The notes beneath the pieces were generated by a model. The model had not been told where the DNA came from. It saw only the letters and a list, made by a program, of their open reading frames with translations, and did not search any database. From Anaerolineaceae bacterium (GTDB lineage: Bacteria; Chloroflexota; Anaerolineae; Aggregatilineales; Phototrophicaceae), in the NCBI GenBank assembly GCA_002702065.1, contig NZXX01000010.1:62001-126000 (forward strand): 64,000 nt of DNA. Reading direction: 5' to 3'. Made by a program: the position numbers and the translations under genes. Of the stretch, positions 8,905 through 20,070 are shown one piece after another (within the stretch, counting starts at the first letter, position 1; the number at the start of each line of letters is the position of its first letter).

Positions 8905-10185
8905 TCAATCGCCGTGCGCCGGGGCGGCCACAAAGCTTGGCGTGCGCAGCGTGCGCGGGTCGCGCATGACCACCATCAGCACCAGCACCGCCAGCAGCGA
9001 AGCCACCAGCGCCAGCCCGAACGTGGCCTGAAAGCCGACCGTATCCGCCAGAAAACCGCCCAGTACCGGCGCGATCAATGTGGCGGGCGCGATCAGTGTG
9101 TTTGCCAGCCCGATGTAGTAGGGGCGTTCGAATTCGGAGCCAAACTCGACGGTGATCGTCAGCACGCTCGTCCACAGCACGCCGTTGGTGAACCCGGCCA
9201 GCGCAAAGACCAGATAAAACCATTCCAGCGTGGGCGCGCTGATCGCCAGAAAAATGCTGAGCGCCATGGTCAGCATCCCCAGCGCAAACACGCGCCGGTG
9301 TCCCCAGCGATCGCCAACCCAACCGACGATGGGGCTGCCAAGCATCTGCGAGAAGGACATCAACCCGGCCATGAAACCGGCGGTTTCGCCATTCATCTCG
9401 AAGTGGCGCACGGCATAGATGGTGTAAAAGCTGACCGCCATCACCGCGACCTGTGTCAGGATGCGCGCCAGCAGAAACCAGCGAAAGTTGCCGTCGCGCT
9501 TGAGGATGGTCAGCAGGTTGCTCCAGCGGATTTGCTGCTCTGGCGTGTCCTGCGGGGCGTCACTTTCCGGTTCGCGGGTCAGCCACAGGAAGTAAAGCGA
9601 GACGACCATAGCGATCGACGCGATGAAAAAACACAGCGCAAAATTGTAGGGGTAGGGCACCTGCACCAGCACGATGCCTGCGCCAATTGCCCCGGCGCCG
9701 GTCAGCAGGCTGATGCCCGATGACTGTACGCCGTAGAAGGTGCCGCGTCGCTTTTCCGGCATGATCTTGCCGATCATCGCCTGCCACGCGGTGGCTGTGA
9801 ACCCGCCGCCGAGGGCCTGCCATATCAGCATGACAAACACCATGATCAGCACAGGCGATGCTCCCAGGGTTGGAATCAGCAGCGCCGCCGCCGCCAGCCC
9901 GAAAAACGGCCAGCGCTCATGCAGGGTCATGAACATGACCATCGGGCGGTAGCGCCGCAGCCCGGCGACCCGGTTGGCCGTCAGCACCTGGGGCAGCTGC
10001 CAGCCGATCAGATGCACCGAAGCGATCAGGCCGATCAGGGTGGTAGACTCCGTCAGGCTGGCGACGAACAGGGGGATGATAGTGACGAATGAGGCGAAGC
10101 CCATCCCCAGCCCGAAGAACATGCCATCCAGTACATTGACGATGAAATTGTGGCGAAAATTTTCGAGGATTTTTGATTGGTACAT
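8905..10185 (-). CDS. MFS transporter (12 helices, unknown substrate)
   Basis: Major facilitator superfamily carrier of 426 aa with about twelve hydrophobic segments. Visible MFS features are a loop 8-9 repeat of motif A (GWVGDRWGHRRVFALG) and a glycine-rich helix LLTGAGAIGAGIVLV. GGGGAG lies about 13 bases before the ATG at 10185. It follows the DeoR/NosL-type regulator on the same strand with a gap of about 120 bases, so the regulator may control it. If that regulator senses a metal, a metal or metal-chelate substrate is conceivable, but the transporter sequence itself does not show this. Confidence 0.85.
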   Translation of the reverse strand: MYQSKILENFRHNFIVNVLDGMFFGLGMGFASFVTIIPLFVASLTESTTLIGLIASVHLIGWQLPQVLTANRVAGLRRYRPMVMFMTLHERWPFFGLAAAALLIPTLGASPVLIMVFVMLIWQALGGGFTATAWQAMIGKIMPEKRRGTFYGVQSSGISLLTGAGAIGAGIVLVQVPYPYNFALCFFIASIAMVVSLYFLWLTREPESDAPQDTPEQQIRWSNLLTILKRDGNFRWFLLARILTQVAVMAVSFYTIYAVRHFEMNGETAGFMAGLMSFSQMLGSPIVGWVGDRWGHRRVFALGMLTMALSIFLAISAPTLEWFYLVFALAGFTNGVLWTSVLTITVEFGSEFERPYYIGLANTLIAPATLIAPVLGGFLADTVGFQATFGLALVASLLAVLVLMVVMRDPRTLRTPSFVAAPAHGD

Positions 10186-10305
10186 AGCGTGCCTTTATCT
10201 CCCCGAATATTGTAACGGCGCATGGATGCGCAATCCATAGGGATATATGGAACCAGCCAAAATTGTGATCCACAACTTGGTGATGCGCGCTGCTGGAATG
10301 CTGGC

Positions 10306-10863
10306 CTACTTGTGGCAGTGGGTTGAATCCAGGTAAGCTTTGACGCGGTCGAAATCCATCACCTTGCCGCCGAAACCGCGCTGGAAACGGTGGGCATCGT
10401 CTGTGCTGGCGAAGGTCAGCACGCCGGGCACGCAGCACAAGACTACGCTGCTTTCGGCCACATAGCTGGCCTGGGCGGCATTGATAACCCGTTCGTACAG
10501 AAAATCGTGCACCAGCACCCGCGAATAATTTGGATGCTCTTGCAGCAGCAGAAAGCCACAGTGGGGGCAGCATGCCTGAAACTGTTCGCCGGCTTCGGTG
10601 TAGATAGTGAAGCTGGTGCGTGGTGAGACAGACATCGCACACAGGACGCAGTGCTGCGCGCTTTCCTGCCGCTGCGCCGGGGCCAGCATCACCCCGCCAT
10701 GTACCTTCTCGACCAGGCCAGATTGCGCCAGCGTATCCAGGTCACGATGCACTGTCATCAGCGAAACGCCCAGGTTTTCTACCAGATTTTCAATCGTCAG
10801 GGTATTATTCTCGCGCAGCCATTGCATGATCTGCTCTTGACGCACGCTGGGAATATCTGGCAT
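10306..10863 (-). CDS. DeoR-type HTH regulator fused to a NosL-like metal-binding domain
   Basis: 185 aa from ATG 10863, which has AGAGGA seven bases upstream. Residues 1-60 form a DeoR-type winged helix (RQEQIMQWLRENNTLTIENL, then VSLMTVHRDLDTLAQSGLV). The remainder resembles the copper-binding lipoprotein NosL: a CVLCAMSV cysteine/methionine pair, CCPHCG, then AAQASYVAE and FASTDDAHRFQRGFGGKV, which fits the NosL pattern of DA..F...GG.V; it ends in HCHK. The seven cysteines plus Met and His suggest a metal- or redox-sensing repressor. It precedes the MFS gene on the same strand. The NosL relation is judged by eye from the motif order, not from a search. Confidence 0.75.
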   Translation of the reverse strand: MPDIPSVRQEQIMQWLRENNTLTIENLVENLGVSLMTVHRDLDTLAQSGLVEKVHGGVMLAPAQRQESAQHCVLCAMSVSPRTSFTIYTEAGEQFQACCPHCGFLLLQEHPNYSRVLVHDFLYERVINAAQASYVAESSVVLCCVPGVLTFASTDDAHRFQRGFGGKVMDFDRVKAYLDSTHCHK

Positions 10864-10893
10864 CGTATCGTCCTCTGCACCAACTTTCCGGTA

Positions 10894-10922
10894 TAGATAA
10901 CATAATTGTACAATGCGCTCAA
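10894..10922 (-). promoter_or_regulatory. Promoter of the HTH-NosL regulator with internal palindrome
   Basis: On the minus strand TTGAGC (10917-10922), 17-base spacer, TATCTA (10894-10899). The spacer holds the perfect 10-base palindrome ATTGTACAAT (10905-10914), a plausible operator for autorepression. The predicted leader is about 25 bases to ATG 10863. Confidence 0.45.
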
Positions 10923-11049
10923 GGGTGGCGATCTTCAAGAATATTCAGGTGATGTGTCATTTTCTTTTGAATAAATTTTCACATATATTGGGTAAATGTG
11001 TGATTTTGCGTTAATATTTGACGAGCCTCGGCTTGTTTGAGGAGGTGGT

Positions 11050-13779
11050 ATGCTGCAAGAAACAAAAAGCGCCAATGCAACTCGCTATCGGTATCAGACA
11101 CTTGATTCGATCTTTAAACCGCGCAGTGTGGCGGTGATCGGGGCGACCGAACGTGCGGGCAGCGTGGGGCGTACCATTTTATGGAATTTGATCAGCAACC
11201 CATTTGGCGGCACCGTCTACCCGATCAACCCGGGGCGGCCCAGTGTGTTGGGCATCAAGGCCTACCCGAACATCGCGTCGATCGGTGAACAGGTTGATCT
11301 GGCGGTGGTGGTCACCCCGGCCCAGACCGTGCCCGGTATCATCGAGGAATGCGCGGCGGCGGGTGTGCGTGGGGCCATCGTGATTTCGGCTGGCTTTAAG
11401 GAACGTGGTCCATCCGGTGTCGAGCTGGAACGGCAAATTCTGGCGACAGCCCGGTCCAACAATATGCGCATCGTCGGGCCGAACTGCCTCGGCGTCATGA
11501 GTCCGATTACGGGCCTGAACGCGACTTTCGCCGCGGCGATGGCCCTGCCGGGCAAAGTGGGCTTTATCAGCCAGAGTGGGGCGCTGTGTACATCCGTGCT
11601 CGACTGGAGCTTTGAGGAGCGCGTTGGCTTCAGCGCGTTTGTCTCCATTGGTTCCATGCTGGATGTCGGCTGGGGCGACCTGATTTATTACCTGGGTGAC
11701 GACCCCAATACCGAGAGTATCGTCATCTACATGGAGTCCGTCGGCGATGCGCGGGCGTTCCTGTCGGCAGCGCGTGAAGTCTCGTTCACCAAGCCGGTGA
11801 TCGTCATCAAGGCCGGGCGTACCGAAGCGGCGGCGCAGGCTGCTGCCTCGCACACAGGTTCCCTCACCGGCAGCGACGAAGTGCTGGATGCCGCTTTCCG
11901 CCGGGGTGGGGTGCTGCGCATCAACAGTGTGTCCGACATTTTTTACACCGCCGAAGTCTTTGCCAAACAGCCTCGCCCGAACGGCCCGCGCCTGACGATC
12001 CTGACGAACGCGGGTGGGCCGGGTGTGCTGGCGACCGACGCGCTCATCACGCAGGGTGGCGAACTGGCGGTGCTGTCCGACGAAACCCTATCCGAACTGA
12101 ACTTGCTGCTGCCGGAACACTGGAGTCATGGCAACCCGGTGGATATTCTGGGTGATGCGGATGCGGACCGCTACGCCAAATCGCTGGAGATCGCTGCGCG
12201 TGACCCCAACAGCGATGGTTTGCTGGTGGTGCTGACCCCGCAGGCCATGTCTGACCCGACCAAAACTGCTGAAAAACTGCGGCCCTACGCGACTGGTACC
12301 GGCAAACCGGTGCTGGCAAGCTGGATGGGCGGCAGCGATGTGGCCGCCGGGGTGGACATTCTGAATCAGGCGGGTATCCCTACGTTTGAATATGCCGACA
12401 CCGCCACACGTCTGTTTAACTATATGTGGCGCTATTCGGACAACCTGAAAGCGCTCTACGAAACCCCGGCCATTACCGAAGACGCGGGGGATGACGCGCC
12501 GGACCGGGAACTGGTGCGCGAGATGATTGATCACGTGCGCGAGTCTGGTCAGACAATCCTGACCGAATACGACTCCAAACGTTTGCTGGCGGCGTATGGT
12601 ATCCCGACCACGCCGATGGAAGTAGCGGCCAGCGCGGACGAAGCGGTCAAGGCGGCTGATGCGATGGGGTATCCGGTGGTGCTCAAAATCCATTCGGAGA
12701 CCATCACCCACAAGACCGACATTGGCGGCGTCAAGCTCAACCTGGCGGACGCGGACGCGGTGCGCACGGCCTATGACGAAATTGAATCTGCGGTGATCGC
12801 CAAAGCCAGCCGCGAGGATTTCCTCGGCGTCAGCGTGCAGCCGATGGTCAAGCTGGATGGTTATGAGCTGATTATCGGCAGCAGTGTTGACCCGCAGTTC
12901 GGGCCGGTGCTGTTGTTTGGCGCTGGTGGGACGCTGGTCGAGGTGTTCAAGGACCGGGCGCTTGGCTTGCCACCGCTGAATACCACGCTGGCACGGCGCA
13001 TGATGGAACGCACCAAGATTCTGACGGCGTTAAAGGGTATTCGTGGCCGTCCGCCCATTGATCTGGCCGCGCTGGAACGGTTGATGGTGCGCTTCAGCCA
13101 GATTGTCGCGGAGCATCGCTGGATTAAGGAAATCGACATCAATCCGCTGCTGGCTTCGCATGATCGCCTGCTGGCACTCGATGCCCGTGTGGTGCTGTAC
13201 GAGCCGAATGTGCGCGCCGAAGACCTGCCGCAGCTGGCTATTCGACCCTACCCAATCCAGTATGTCGAGGAATTCACGCTCAAGAATGGCGAGAAGGTAA
13301 CGATCCGGCCTATCCGGCCAGAAGACGAACCATATATGGTGCAGTTCCACGAGTCGCTGTCGGAACGGACCGTGTACCTGCGCTATTTTGACCCGCTTAA
13401 ACTGAGCGACCGAACCTCGCACGAACGGCTGGCCCGCATCTGTTTTATCGACTATGCGCGCGAGATTATCCTGGTTGCCGAGCGGCATGACCCGAAAGAC
13501 GGCGAGCCGGTCATCATCGCGGCGTCGCGCCTGAGCAAGCTGCACGACTCGGACGCAGCCGACTTCACGGCGGTCATCAGTGATGCCTGGCAGGGGAATG
13601 GTCTGGGGCAGGAGATTCTGCGGCGACAGATCGCAATCGCACAAGCAGAAGGTATCCGCCATATTCAGTCCGCCATTCTGCCCGAAGCCGACAACATGCG
13701 CCACATTTTTGAGAAGTTTGGCTTCCGGGTCGAGCAAGTGCCGGACAGCCAGGCGATGCGGGCCGATATTGACCTGTAG
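11050..13779 (+). CDS. ADP-forming acyl-CoA synthetase-like protein fused to GNAT acetyltransferase (Pat-like)
   Basis: Large cytoplasmic protein of 909 aa related to Pat/PatZ lysine acetyltransferases and bifunctional acetate-CoA ligases. Order: CoA-binding Rossmann domain (about 20-135; SVAVIGATERAGSVGR), succinyl-CoA-ligase-like domains with the phosphohistidine region AASHTGSLTGSDEV, ATP-grasp domain (about 485-715; LLAAYGIPTTP, VLKIHSETITHKTDIGG), and C-terminal GNAT domain (about 750-905; VTIRPIRPEDEPYM). The synthetase histidine appears retained, so both ligase and acetyltransferase activity are possible. GAGGAGGTGGT gives a strong ribosome binding site. A hairpin terminator follows the stop. 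It probably regulates enzymes such as acetyl-CoA synthetase by lysine acetylation. Confidence 0.92.
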   Translation: MLQETKSANATRYRYQTLDSIFKPRSVAVIGATERAGSVGRTILWNLISNPFGGTVYPINPGRPSVLGIKAYPNIASIGEQVDLAVVVTPAQTVPGIIEECAAAGVRGAIVISAGFKERGPSGVELERQILATARSNNMRIVGPNCLGVMSPITGLNATFAAAMALPGKVGFISQSGALCTSVLDWSFEERVGFSAFVSIGSMLDVGWGDLIYYLGDDPNTESIVIYMESVGDARAFLSAAREVSFTKPVIVIKAGRTEAAAQAAASHTGSLTGSDEVLDAAFRRGGVLRINSVSDIFYTAEVFAKQPRPNGPRLTILTNAGGPGVLATDALITQGGELAVLSDETLSELNLLLPEHWSHGNPVDILGDADADRYAKSLEIAARDPNSDGLLVVLTPQAMSDPTKTAEKLRPYATGTGKPVLASWMGGSDVAAGVDILNQAGIPTFEYADTATRLFNYMWRYSDNLKALYETPAITEDAGDDAPDRELVREMIDHVRESGQTILTEYDSKRLLAAYGIPTTPMEVAASADEAVKAADAMGYPVVLKIHSETITHKTDIGGVKLNLADADAVRTAYDEIESAVIAKASREDFLGVSVQPMVKLDGYELIIGSSVDPQFGPVLLFGAGGTLVEVFKDRALGLPPLNTTLARRMMERTKILTALKGIRGRPPIDLAALERLMVRFSQIVAEHRWIKEIDINPLLASHDRLLALDARVVLYEPNVRAEDLPQLAIRPYPIQYVEEFTLKNGEKVTIRPIRPEDEPYMVQFHESLSERTVYLRYFDPLKLSDRTSHERLARICFIDYAREIILVAERHDPKDGEPVIIAASRLSKLHDSDAADFTAVISDAWQGNGLGQEILRRQIAIAQAEGIRHIQSAILPEADNMRHIFEKFGFRVEQVPDSQAMRADIDL

Positions 13780-13796
13780 CATCGGTTCGATCACAC

Positions 13797-13848
13797 AGGG
13801 GCCTCTCCCGTTTCCGTGGGGGAGGTCCTTAAATTAATTTTTTTCCAC
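13797..13848 (+). terminator. Terminator-like hairpin after the acyl-CoA synthetase/GNAT gene
   Basis: A 13-pair stem (13797-13809 with 13818-13830, including several G-U pairs) with an eight-base loop is followed by AAATTAA and then a run of eight T residues. The T run is displaced from the stem by a few bases, so it may be an imperfect intrinsic terminator separating this gene from the mrp operon. Confidence 0.6.
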
Positions 13849-13853
13849 CAGAT

Positions 13854-13882
13854 TTGTTTTTAGCGTTATTGCAATCTACAAC
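13854..13882 (+). promoter_or_regulatory. Candidate promoter of the mrp operon
   Basis: TTGTTT (13854-13859), 17-base spacer, TACAAC (13877-13882), located between the upstream terminator hairpin and mrpA. Match to the sigma70 consensus is moderate. The leader would be about 50 bases. Confidence 0.4.
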
Positions 13883-13936
13883 GGGTGTGGCTGCCCGCAC
13901 ATGTCAAAAAGCGATTGAAGGAACGATAATCGAAAT

Positions 13937-16320
<2,384 letters not shown>

Positions 16321-16324
<4 letters not shown>

Positions 16325-16749
16325 GCTTGATTCTGTCGGCAGCAACACGGCTTATTTTGCCCCTGATGCTGTTGTTTTCGGTGTTTCTGCTGCTGCGTGG
16401 TCATAGCGAACCCGGTGGCGGCTTTGTCGGCGGGCTGGTAGCAGCGGCAGCATTTACACTGTTTGCCCTCGGCTATGGGGTAGGGCGGGCGCGCCATGCC
16501 CTGCGCATCGGCACGATTGAGTTAATCGGGGCCGGTCTGCTGCTGGCGTTTCTGAGCGGCCTTCTGCCTTTATTTGGCAATCTGCCATTTCTGACCGCCC
16601 TGTGGACGAGCATTGAGTTGCCCATTATCGGCCCACTGAACACGGTGCTGCTGTTCGATACCGGGGTATACATTGTGGTGGTGGGGGTGACATTGACGAT
16701 CATCTTCTCCATGGCCGAAGCCGAAGAAGTCGACAGCGAGGAGGATTAA
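16321..16749 (+). CDS. mrpB: Mrp antiporter subunit B
   Basis: Small membrane subunit of 142 aa with about four helices. The N-terminal LPLMLLFSVFLLLRGHSEPG, with the conserved GH..PGGGF segment after the first helix, is the MnhB-family hallmark. The C-terminus is acidic and cytoplasmic (EAEEVDSEED). The ATG overlaps the mrpA stop (ATGA), indicating translational coupling. Its stop codon directly abuts the GTG start of mrpC. Confidence 0.94.
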
Positions 16750-17100
16750 GTGGTCGTTGTTCTCGCCTTTGTGATTGGTGCGCTTTACGCATCTGGCATG
16801 TACATGATGATGCGCCGCAGTATCGTCAAGCTGATCGCCGGTCTGGTGCTGCTGGGCTATGCGTCAAACCTACTGATTTTCACGGTCGCACGCCTGACCC
16901 GGGCCCAGCCGCCGCTGATCCCGGAGAATGCGATCATGCCCCCGGAACCGTATGCGGACCCGGTGCCGCAGGCACTTATTTTAACGGCCATTGTCATCGG
17001 CTTTGGTTTGCAGGCTTTTGCGCTGGTGCTCATCAAGCGCGCCTATCAGACGGTGGGCACGGATGACCTGGACAAAATGAAGTCCACCGACATCACCTGA
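16750..17100 (+). CDS. mrpC: Mrp antiporter subunit C (NuoK-like)
   Basis: NuoK/MnhC-type subunit of 116 aa with three membrane helices. Recognisable features are GMYMMMRRSIVKLIAGLVLL near the start and the middle-helix region DPVPQALILTAIVIGFGLQA, which is the family signature. Translation starts at GTG 16750, which directly follows the mrpB stop codon, so coupling is likely. The upstream GAGGA within the end of mrpB can serve as ribosome binding site. It is homologous to the K subunit of complex I and forms part of the proton path. Confidence 0.94.
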   Translation: MVVVLAFVIGALYASGMYMMMRRSIVKLIAGLVLLGYASNLLIFTVARLTRAQPPLIPENAIMPPEPYADPVPQALILTAIVIGFGLQAFALVLIKRAYQTVGTDDLDKMKSTDIT

Positions 17101-17116
17101 AAGGCGATCTGACTGA

Positions 17117-18637
17117 ATGAACATGCTGCTGGTTTTGCCGATCGTGATCCCTTTTGCCATGGGGATTATGTGTATTGCAAGCTGGGGTCAACGCCAGCTT
17201 CATCGTCTGATCGCGCTGGTGGGGACGACGGCGCTGCTCGCTGTGGCGCTGACTTTGCTGCTGACGGTCTGGGAATCCGGCCCGGTCAGTACGGAGATCG
17301 GCAACTGGCCGGCGCCGTTTGGCATCGTCATCGTGGCCGACCTGTTCAGCGCCATCATGGTCGTTATGGTTGGGCTGGTGGGCTTTACGGTGGTTCTGTT
17401 TTCGTTTGGCAGCATCGACCAGCGGCGCGAGCGTTTTGGGTACTACCCCTCTATCCTGTTTCTGCTGATGGGCTGCTGTGGGGCCTTTTTAACCGGCGAC
17501 ATCTTCAACCTGTATGTCTGGTTCGAGGTGATGCTGATTTCGTCGTTTGTGCTGCTGGGGCTGGGTGGCGAACGGTCGCAGCTCGAAGGGGCGATCAAGT
17601 ATTTCGCCCTGAACCTGCTTATCTCGTCGTTCTTTCTGGGCGCGGTCGGCATCCTGTACGGCATGACCGGTGCGCTTAACATGGCGGAACTCTCGCGCAA
17701 GCTGAATGAGGTGGCACAGCCGGGCATGGTGCCAGTGGTGGCGGTCCTGTTTCTGGTGGCATTTGGCATCAAGGCGGCGGTGTTTCCGTTTTTCTTCTGG
17801 CTGCCTGCGTCCTACCATACGCCCCCTGTCGCCGTGACGACGCTCTTTTCCGGCCTGATGACGAAGGTCGGTGTCTATGCGCTGGTGCGGGTGTTCACGC
17901 TGTTGTTCACCCAGCAGTCCGAGTATACGCACAACCTGATTTTGATGATCGCCGCGTTTACGATGGTGACGGGTGTGCTGGGAGCGGTGGCACAGTACGA
18001 CTTCCGCCGCCTGTTGTCGTTTCATATCATCAGCCAGATCGGTTATCTGTTGATGGGGCTGGGCCTGTTTACGGTGACGGCGCTGGCCGGTACGGTCTAC
18101 TTTATGATGCACGTCATTATCGCCAAGTCCGCGCTGTTTCTGGTCAGCGGCATCGCCAATATCGTGGGGCGGACCTACGACCTTAAAAAACTGGGGTCGC
18201 TGTACAAAGGGTATCCGCTGCTGGCGCTGTTGTTCCTGCTACCGGCGCTGTCGCTGGCAGGCATCCCGCCGCTGTCCGGCTTCTGGGCCAAGCTGACTTT
18301 GATCCGTGCCGGGCTGGAAACCGAGCAGTATATCGTGGTGTTTGTGGCGCTGGTGGTCAGCGTGCTGACGTTGTTTTCGATGACGAAGATCTGGGCGGAA
18401 GCCTTCTGGAAAGACAGCCCGCTGTATGATGATGATGCCGTCGAACGGGCCGTCGACACGATTCCACGCCAGAAATACCGCCTGCTGATCATCCCGCTGG
18501 TGCTGCTGGTGCTGCTGACTGTGGGGCTGGGCTTTGCTGCCGAACCCATGATGAACCTGGCGTTCGAAGCAGCGGCGCAGCTGCGCAATCCTGAACTGTA
18601 CTTGCAGGCAGTCCTGGGAACGGAGCTCATCCCGTGA
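17117..18637 (+). CDS. mrpD: Mrp antiporter subunit D (NuoN/ND2-like)
   Basis: Second large antiporter-like subunit, 506 aa with about fourteen helices. The proton_antipo core is FGIKAAVFPFFFWLPASYHT followed by PPVAVTTLFSGLMTKVGVYA, with the conserved lysines in these helices. Later TM lysines lie in HVIIAKSALFLVSG. A 16-base gap separates it from mrpC. Its end overlaps the GTG start of mrpE by four bases. Together with MrpA it provides the two antiporter-like channels of the complex. Confidence 0.95.
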   Translation: MNMLLVLPIVIPFAMGIMCIASWGQRQLHRLIALVGTTALLAVALTLLLTVWESGPVSTEIGNWPAPFGIVIVADLFSAIMVVMVGLVGFTVVLFSFGSIDQRRERFGYYPSILFLLMGCCGAFLTGDIFNLYVWFEVMLISSFVLLGLGGERSQLEGAIKYFALNLLISSFFLGAVGILYGMTGALNMAELSRKLNEVAQPGMVPVVAVLFLVAFGIKAAVFPFFFWLPASYHTPPVAVTTLFSGLMTKVGVYALVRVFTLLFTQQSEYTHNLILMIAAFTMVTGVLGAVAQYDFRRLLSFHIISQIGYLLMGLGLFTVTALAGTVYFMMHVIIAKSALFLVSGIANIVGRTYDLKKLGSLYKGYPLLALLFLLPALSLAGIPPLSGFWAKLTLIRAGLETEQYIVVFVALVVSVLTLFSMTKIWAEAFWKDSPLYDDDAVERAVDTIPRQKYRLLIIPLVLLVLLTVGLGFAAEPMMNLAFEAAAQLRNPELYLQAVLGTELIP

Positions 18638-19107
18638 ATTTCTTACTGTTAAATGTCTTGCTGGCCCTGTTCTGGGGGGCGCTGACCGGGCAGTTGACTC
18701 CGCCAAATCTGGCGGGGGGCTTCGTGCTGGGGTATGCGCTGTTATGGATGTCGCGCCGGGCGCTGGGCTGTACGTCGTATGTGACCAAAGTGCCCAAGGT
18801 CGTCAGTTTTTTTGGCTATTTCCTGGTGCAGTTGTTTACCGCCAACCTGCGCGTCGCCATCGAAGTGCTGACCCCGCAGCAGCGGATGCGCCCCGCCATC
18901 GTCGCTATTCCGCTGGATGTGCGGCGCGACTTTGAAATCACGCTGCTGGCCAACCTGATTACGCTGACACCGGGCACGCTCTCGCTGGATGTGTCGAGCG
19001 ATAAGCGTGTGCTCTATGTACACTCGATGTATGTCGATGACATTGACGCCTTCCGTCGGGAGATCAAAAATGGTTTCGAACGACGGGTAAAGGAGTTGTT
19101 TTTATGA
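18634..19107 (+). CDS. mrpE: Mrp antiporter subunit E
   Basis: MnhE-family subunit of 157 aa. Two N-terminal hydrophobic stretches are followed by a soluble domain with the typical sequence ANLITLTPGTLSLDV and a later VHSMYVDD segment. Translation begins at GTG 18634, overlapping the mrpD stop by four bases, and its own stop overlaps the mrpF start. Length and motifs fit the family well. It is required for assembly or stability of the complex in characterised systems. Confidence 0.94.
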   Translation: MNFLLLNVLLALFWGALTGQLTPPNLAGGFVLGYALLWMSRRALGCTSYVTKVPKVVSFFGYFLVQLFTANLRVAIEVLTPQQRMRPAIVAIPLDVRRDFEITLLANLITLTPGTLSLDVSSDKRVLYVHSMYVDDIDAFRREIKNGFERRVKELFL

Positions 19108-19376
19108 CCCTGACGATGCTGGCAATGCATATTGTTCTGCCTGTTCTGAGCGTGGCGATTGTGCTGGCGGTTATCCGCCTGGTGCGCGGCCCCAAAATGC
19201 CGGACCGGGTCGTGGCGCTGGACCTGATGGTGACGCTGGGAATCGGCGTCATTGCCGTCTATGCGATTGCGACGCAGCAGGCAGTTTTTCTGGACGTGGC
19301 AACGGTGCTGGCTCTGATCTCTTTTCTGGGGACGACCGCATTCGCCGCCTATTTGCAGCGGAGGCCCGAAGTCTGA
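19104..19376 (+). CDS. mrpF: Mrp antiporter subunit F
   Basis: Small membrane subunit of 90 aa with three helices. The conserved segment RLVRGPKMPDRVVALDLM after the first helix is the MnhF signature. The ATG overlaps the mrpE stop (ATGA), and its last base overlaps the mrpG start (TGATG). Order and overlaps match the standard mrpABCDEFG layout. Confidence 0.94.
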   Translation: MTLTMLAMHIVLPVLSVAIVLAVIRLVRGPKMPDRVVALDLMVTLGIGVIAVYAIATQQAVFLDVATVLALISFLGTTAFAAYLQRRPEV

Positions 19377-19774
19377 TGTCGAATATTAATGACGCCATCG
19401 CTGCCCTGTTGCTGATAATCGGTGCCTTTTTTATGTTCGTGGGGGCAATTGGCTTGCTGCGGATGCCCGACTTGTTTATGCGTATGTCGGCCACAACCAA
19501 GTCCGTGACGCTTGGAGTCAGTTTCATGCTGGCGGCGGTCGCGGTTCACTTTAATGAGCTTGGACTCGGTTCGCGGGCGATGGCAACGATTATCTTTGTC
19601 TTTATCACCGCGCCGGTTGCGGCCCACATGATTGGCCGGGCCGGATATGCGCGGCAGGTTGAGCTGTGGGAAGGCACCATCGCTGATGAGCTGCGCGGGC
19701 GATATGACCCGAACACCGGCGAACTGATCAGCCAGCCGCCTATTCCTGTCGACCCGCCCGACGCTGCTGACTAA
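19376..19774 (+). CDS. mrpG: Mrp antiporter subunit G
   Basis: Last Mrp subunit, 132 aa, with three helices and a hydrophilic tail. The family motif is visible as GAIGLLRMPDLFMRMSATTK followed by the helix SVTLGVSFMLAA. The C-terminal 40 residues are hydrophilic and specific to this protein. The start overlaps mrpF by one base. The operon seems to end here; no clear intrinsic terminator follows. Confidence 0.94.
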   Translation: MSNINDAIAALLLIIGAFFMFVGAIGLLRMPDLFMRMSATTKSVTLGVSFMLAAVAVHFNELGLGSRAMATIIFVFITAPVAAHMIGRAGYARQVELWEGTIADELRGRYDPNTGELISQPPIPVDPPDAAD

Positions 19775-20070
19775 CCGTAACATCCCACAAACCGAACCAG
19801 GGCGGCCTACTTTGGTTGCCCGCAGCGTCATAACCATTTCGAACGGGCAGCGGCGTACAGGCCCAAATTGGCTATAGGGCGATTGCGCATTTCGCGTTAA
19901 TATCTCCGTGTCAGGACATCGCATCGCCACTTCAAACGGCGATCACTGCTTTTCAATTCCAGCCGCTGATGTGCGGTTTGCAACAGAACCCTCACATGCC
20001 GGCGGCAGATGGGCCGCGTTATGCGTTGGCCCTCACTGGAACAATCTACAACAATCAATAGGAGGTTATG
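19775..20070. other. Intergenic region between mrpG and first aldo/keto reductase
   Basis: About 296 bases without a supported gene. It contains a weak GGGC/GCCC inverted repeat near 19800-19822 without a T run, and the GGAGG ribosome binding site (20061-20065) of the next gene. I saw no convincing promoter pair or RNA structure. Confidence 0.5.

Noticed and set aside
13797..13848. GGGGCC hairpin as a member of the REP-like palindrome family
   Set aside because: It has no GCCCCTAC end, and its position after a stop codon with a T run fits a terminator better.
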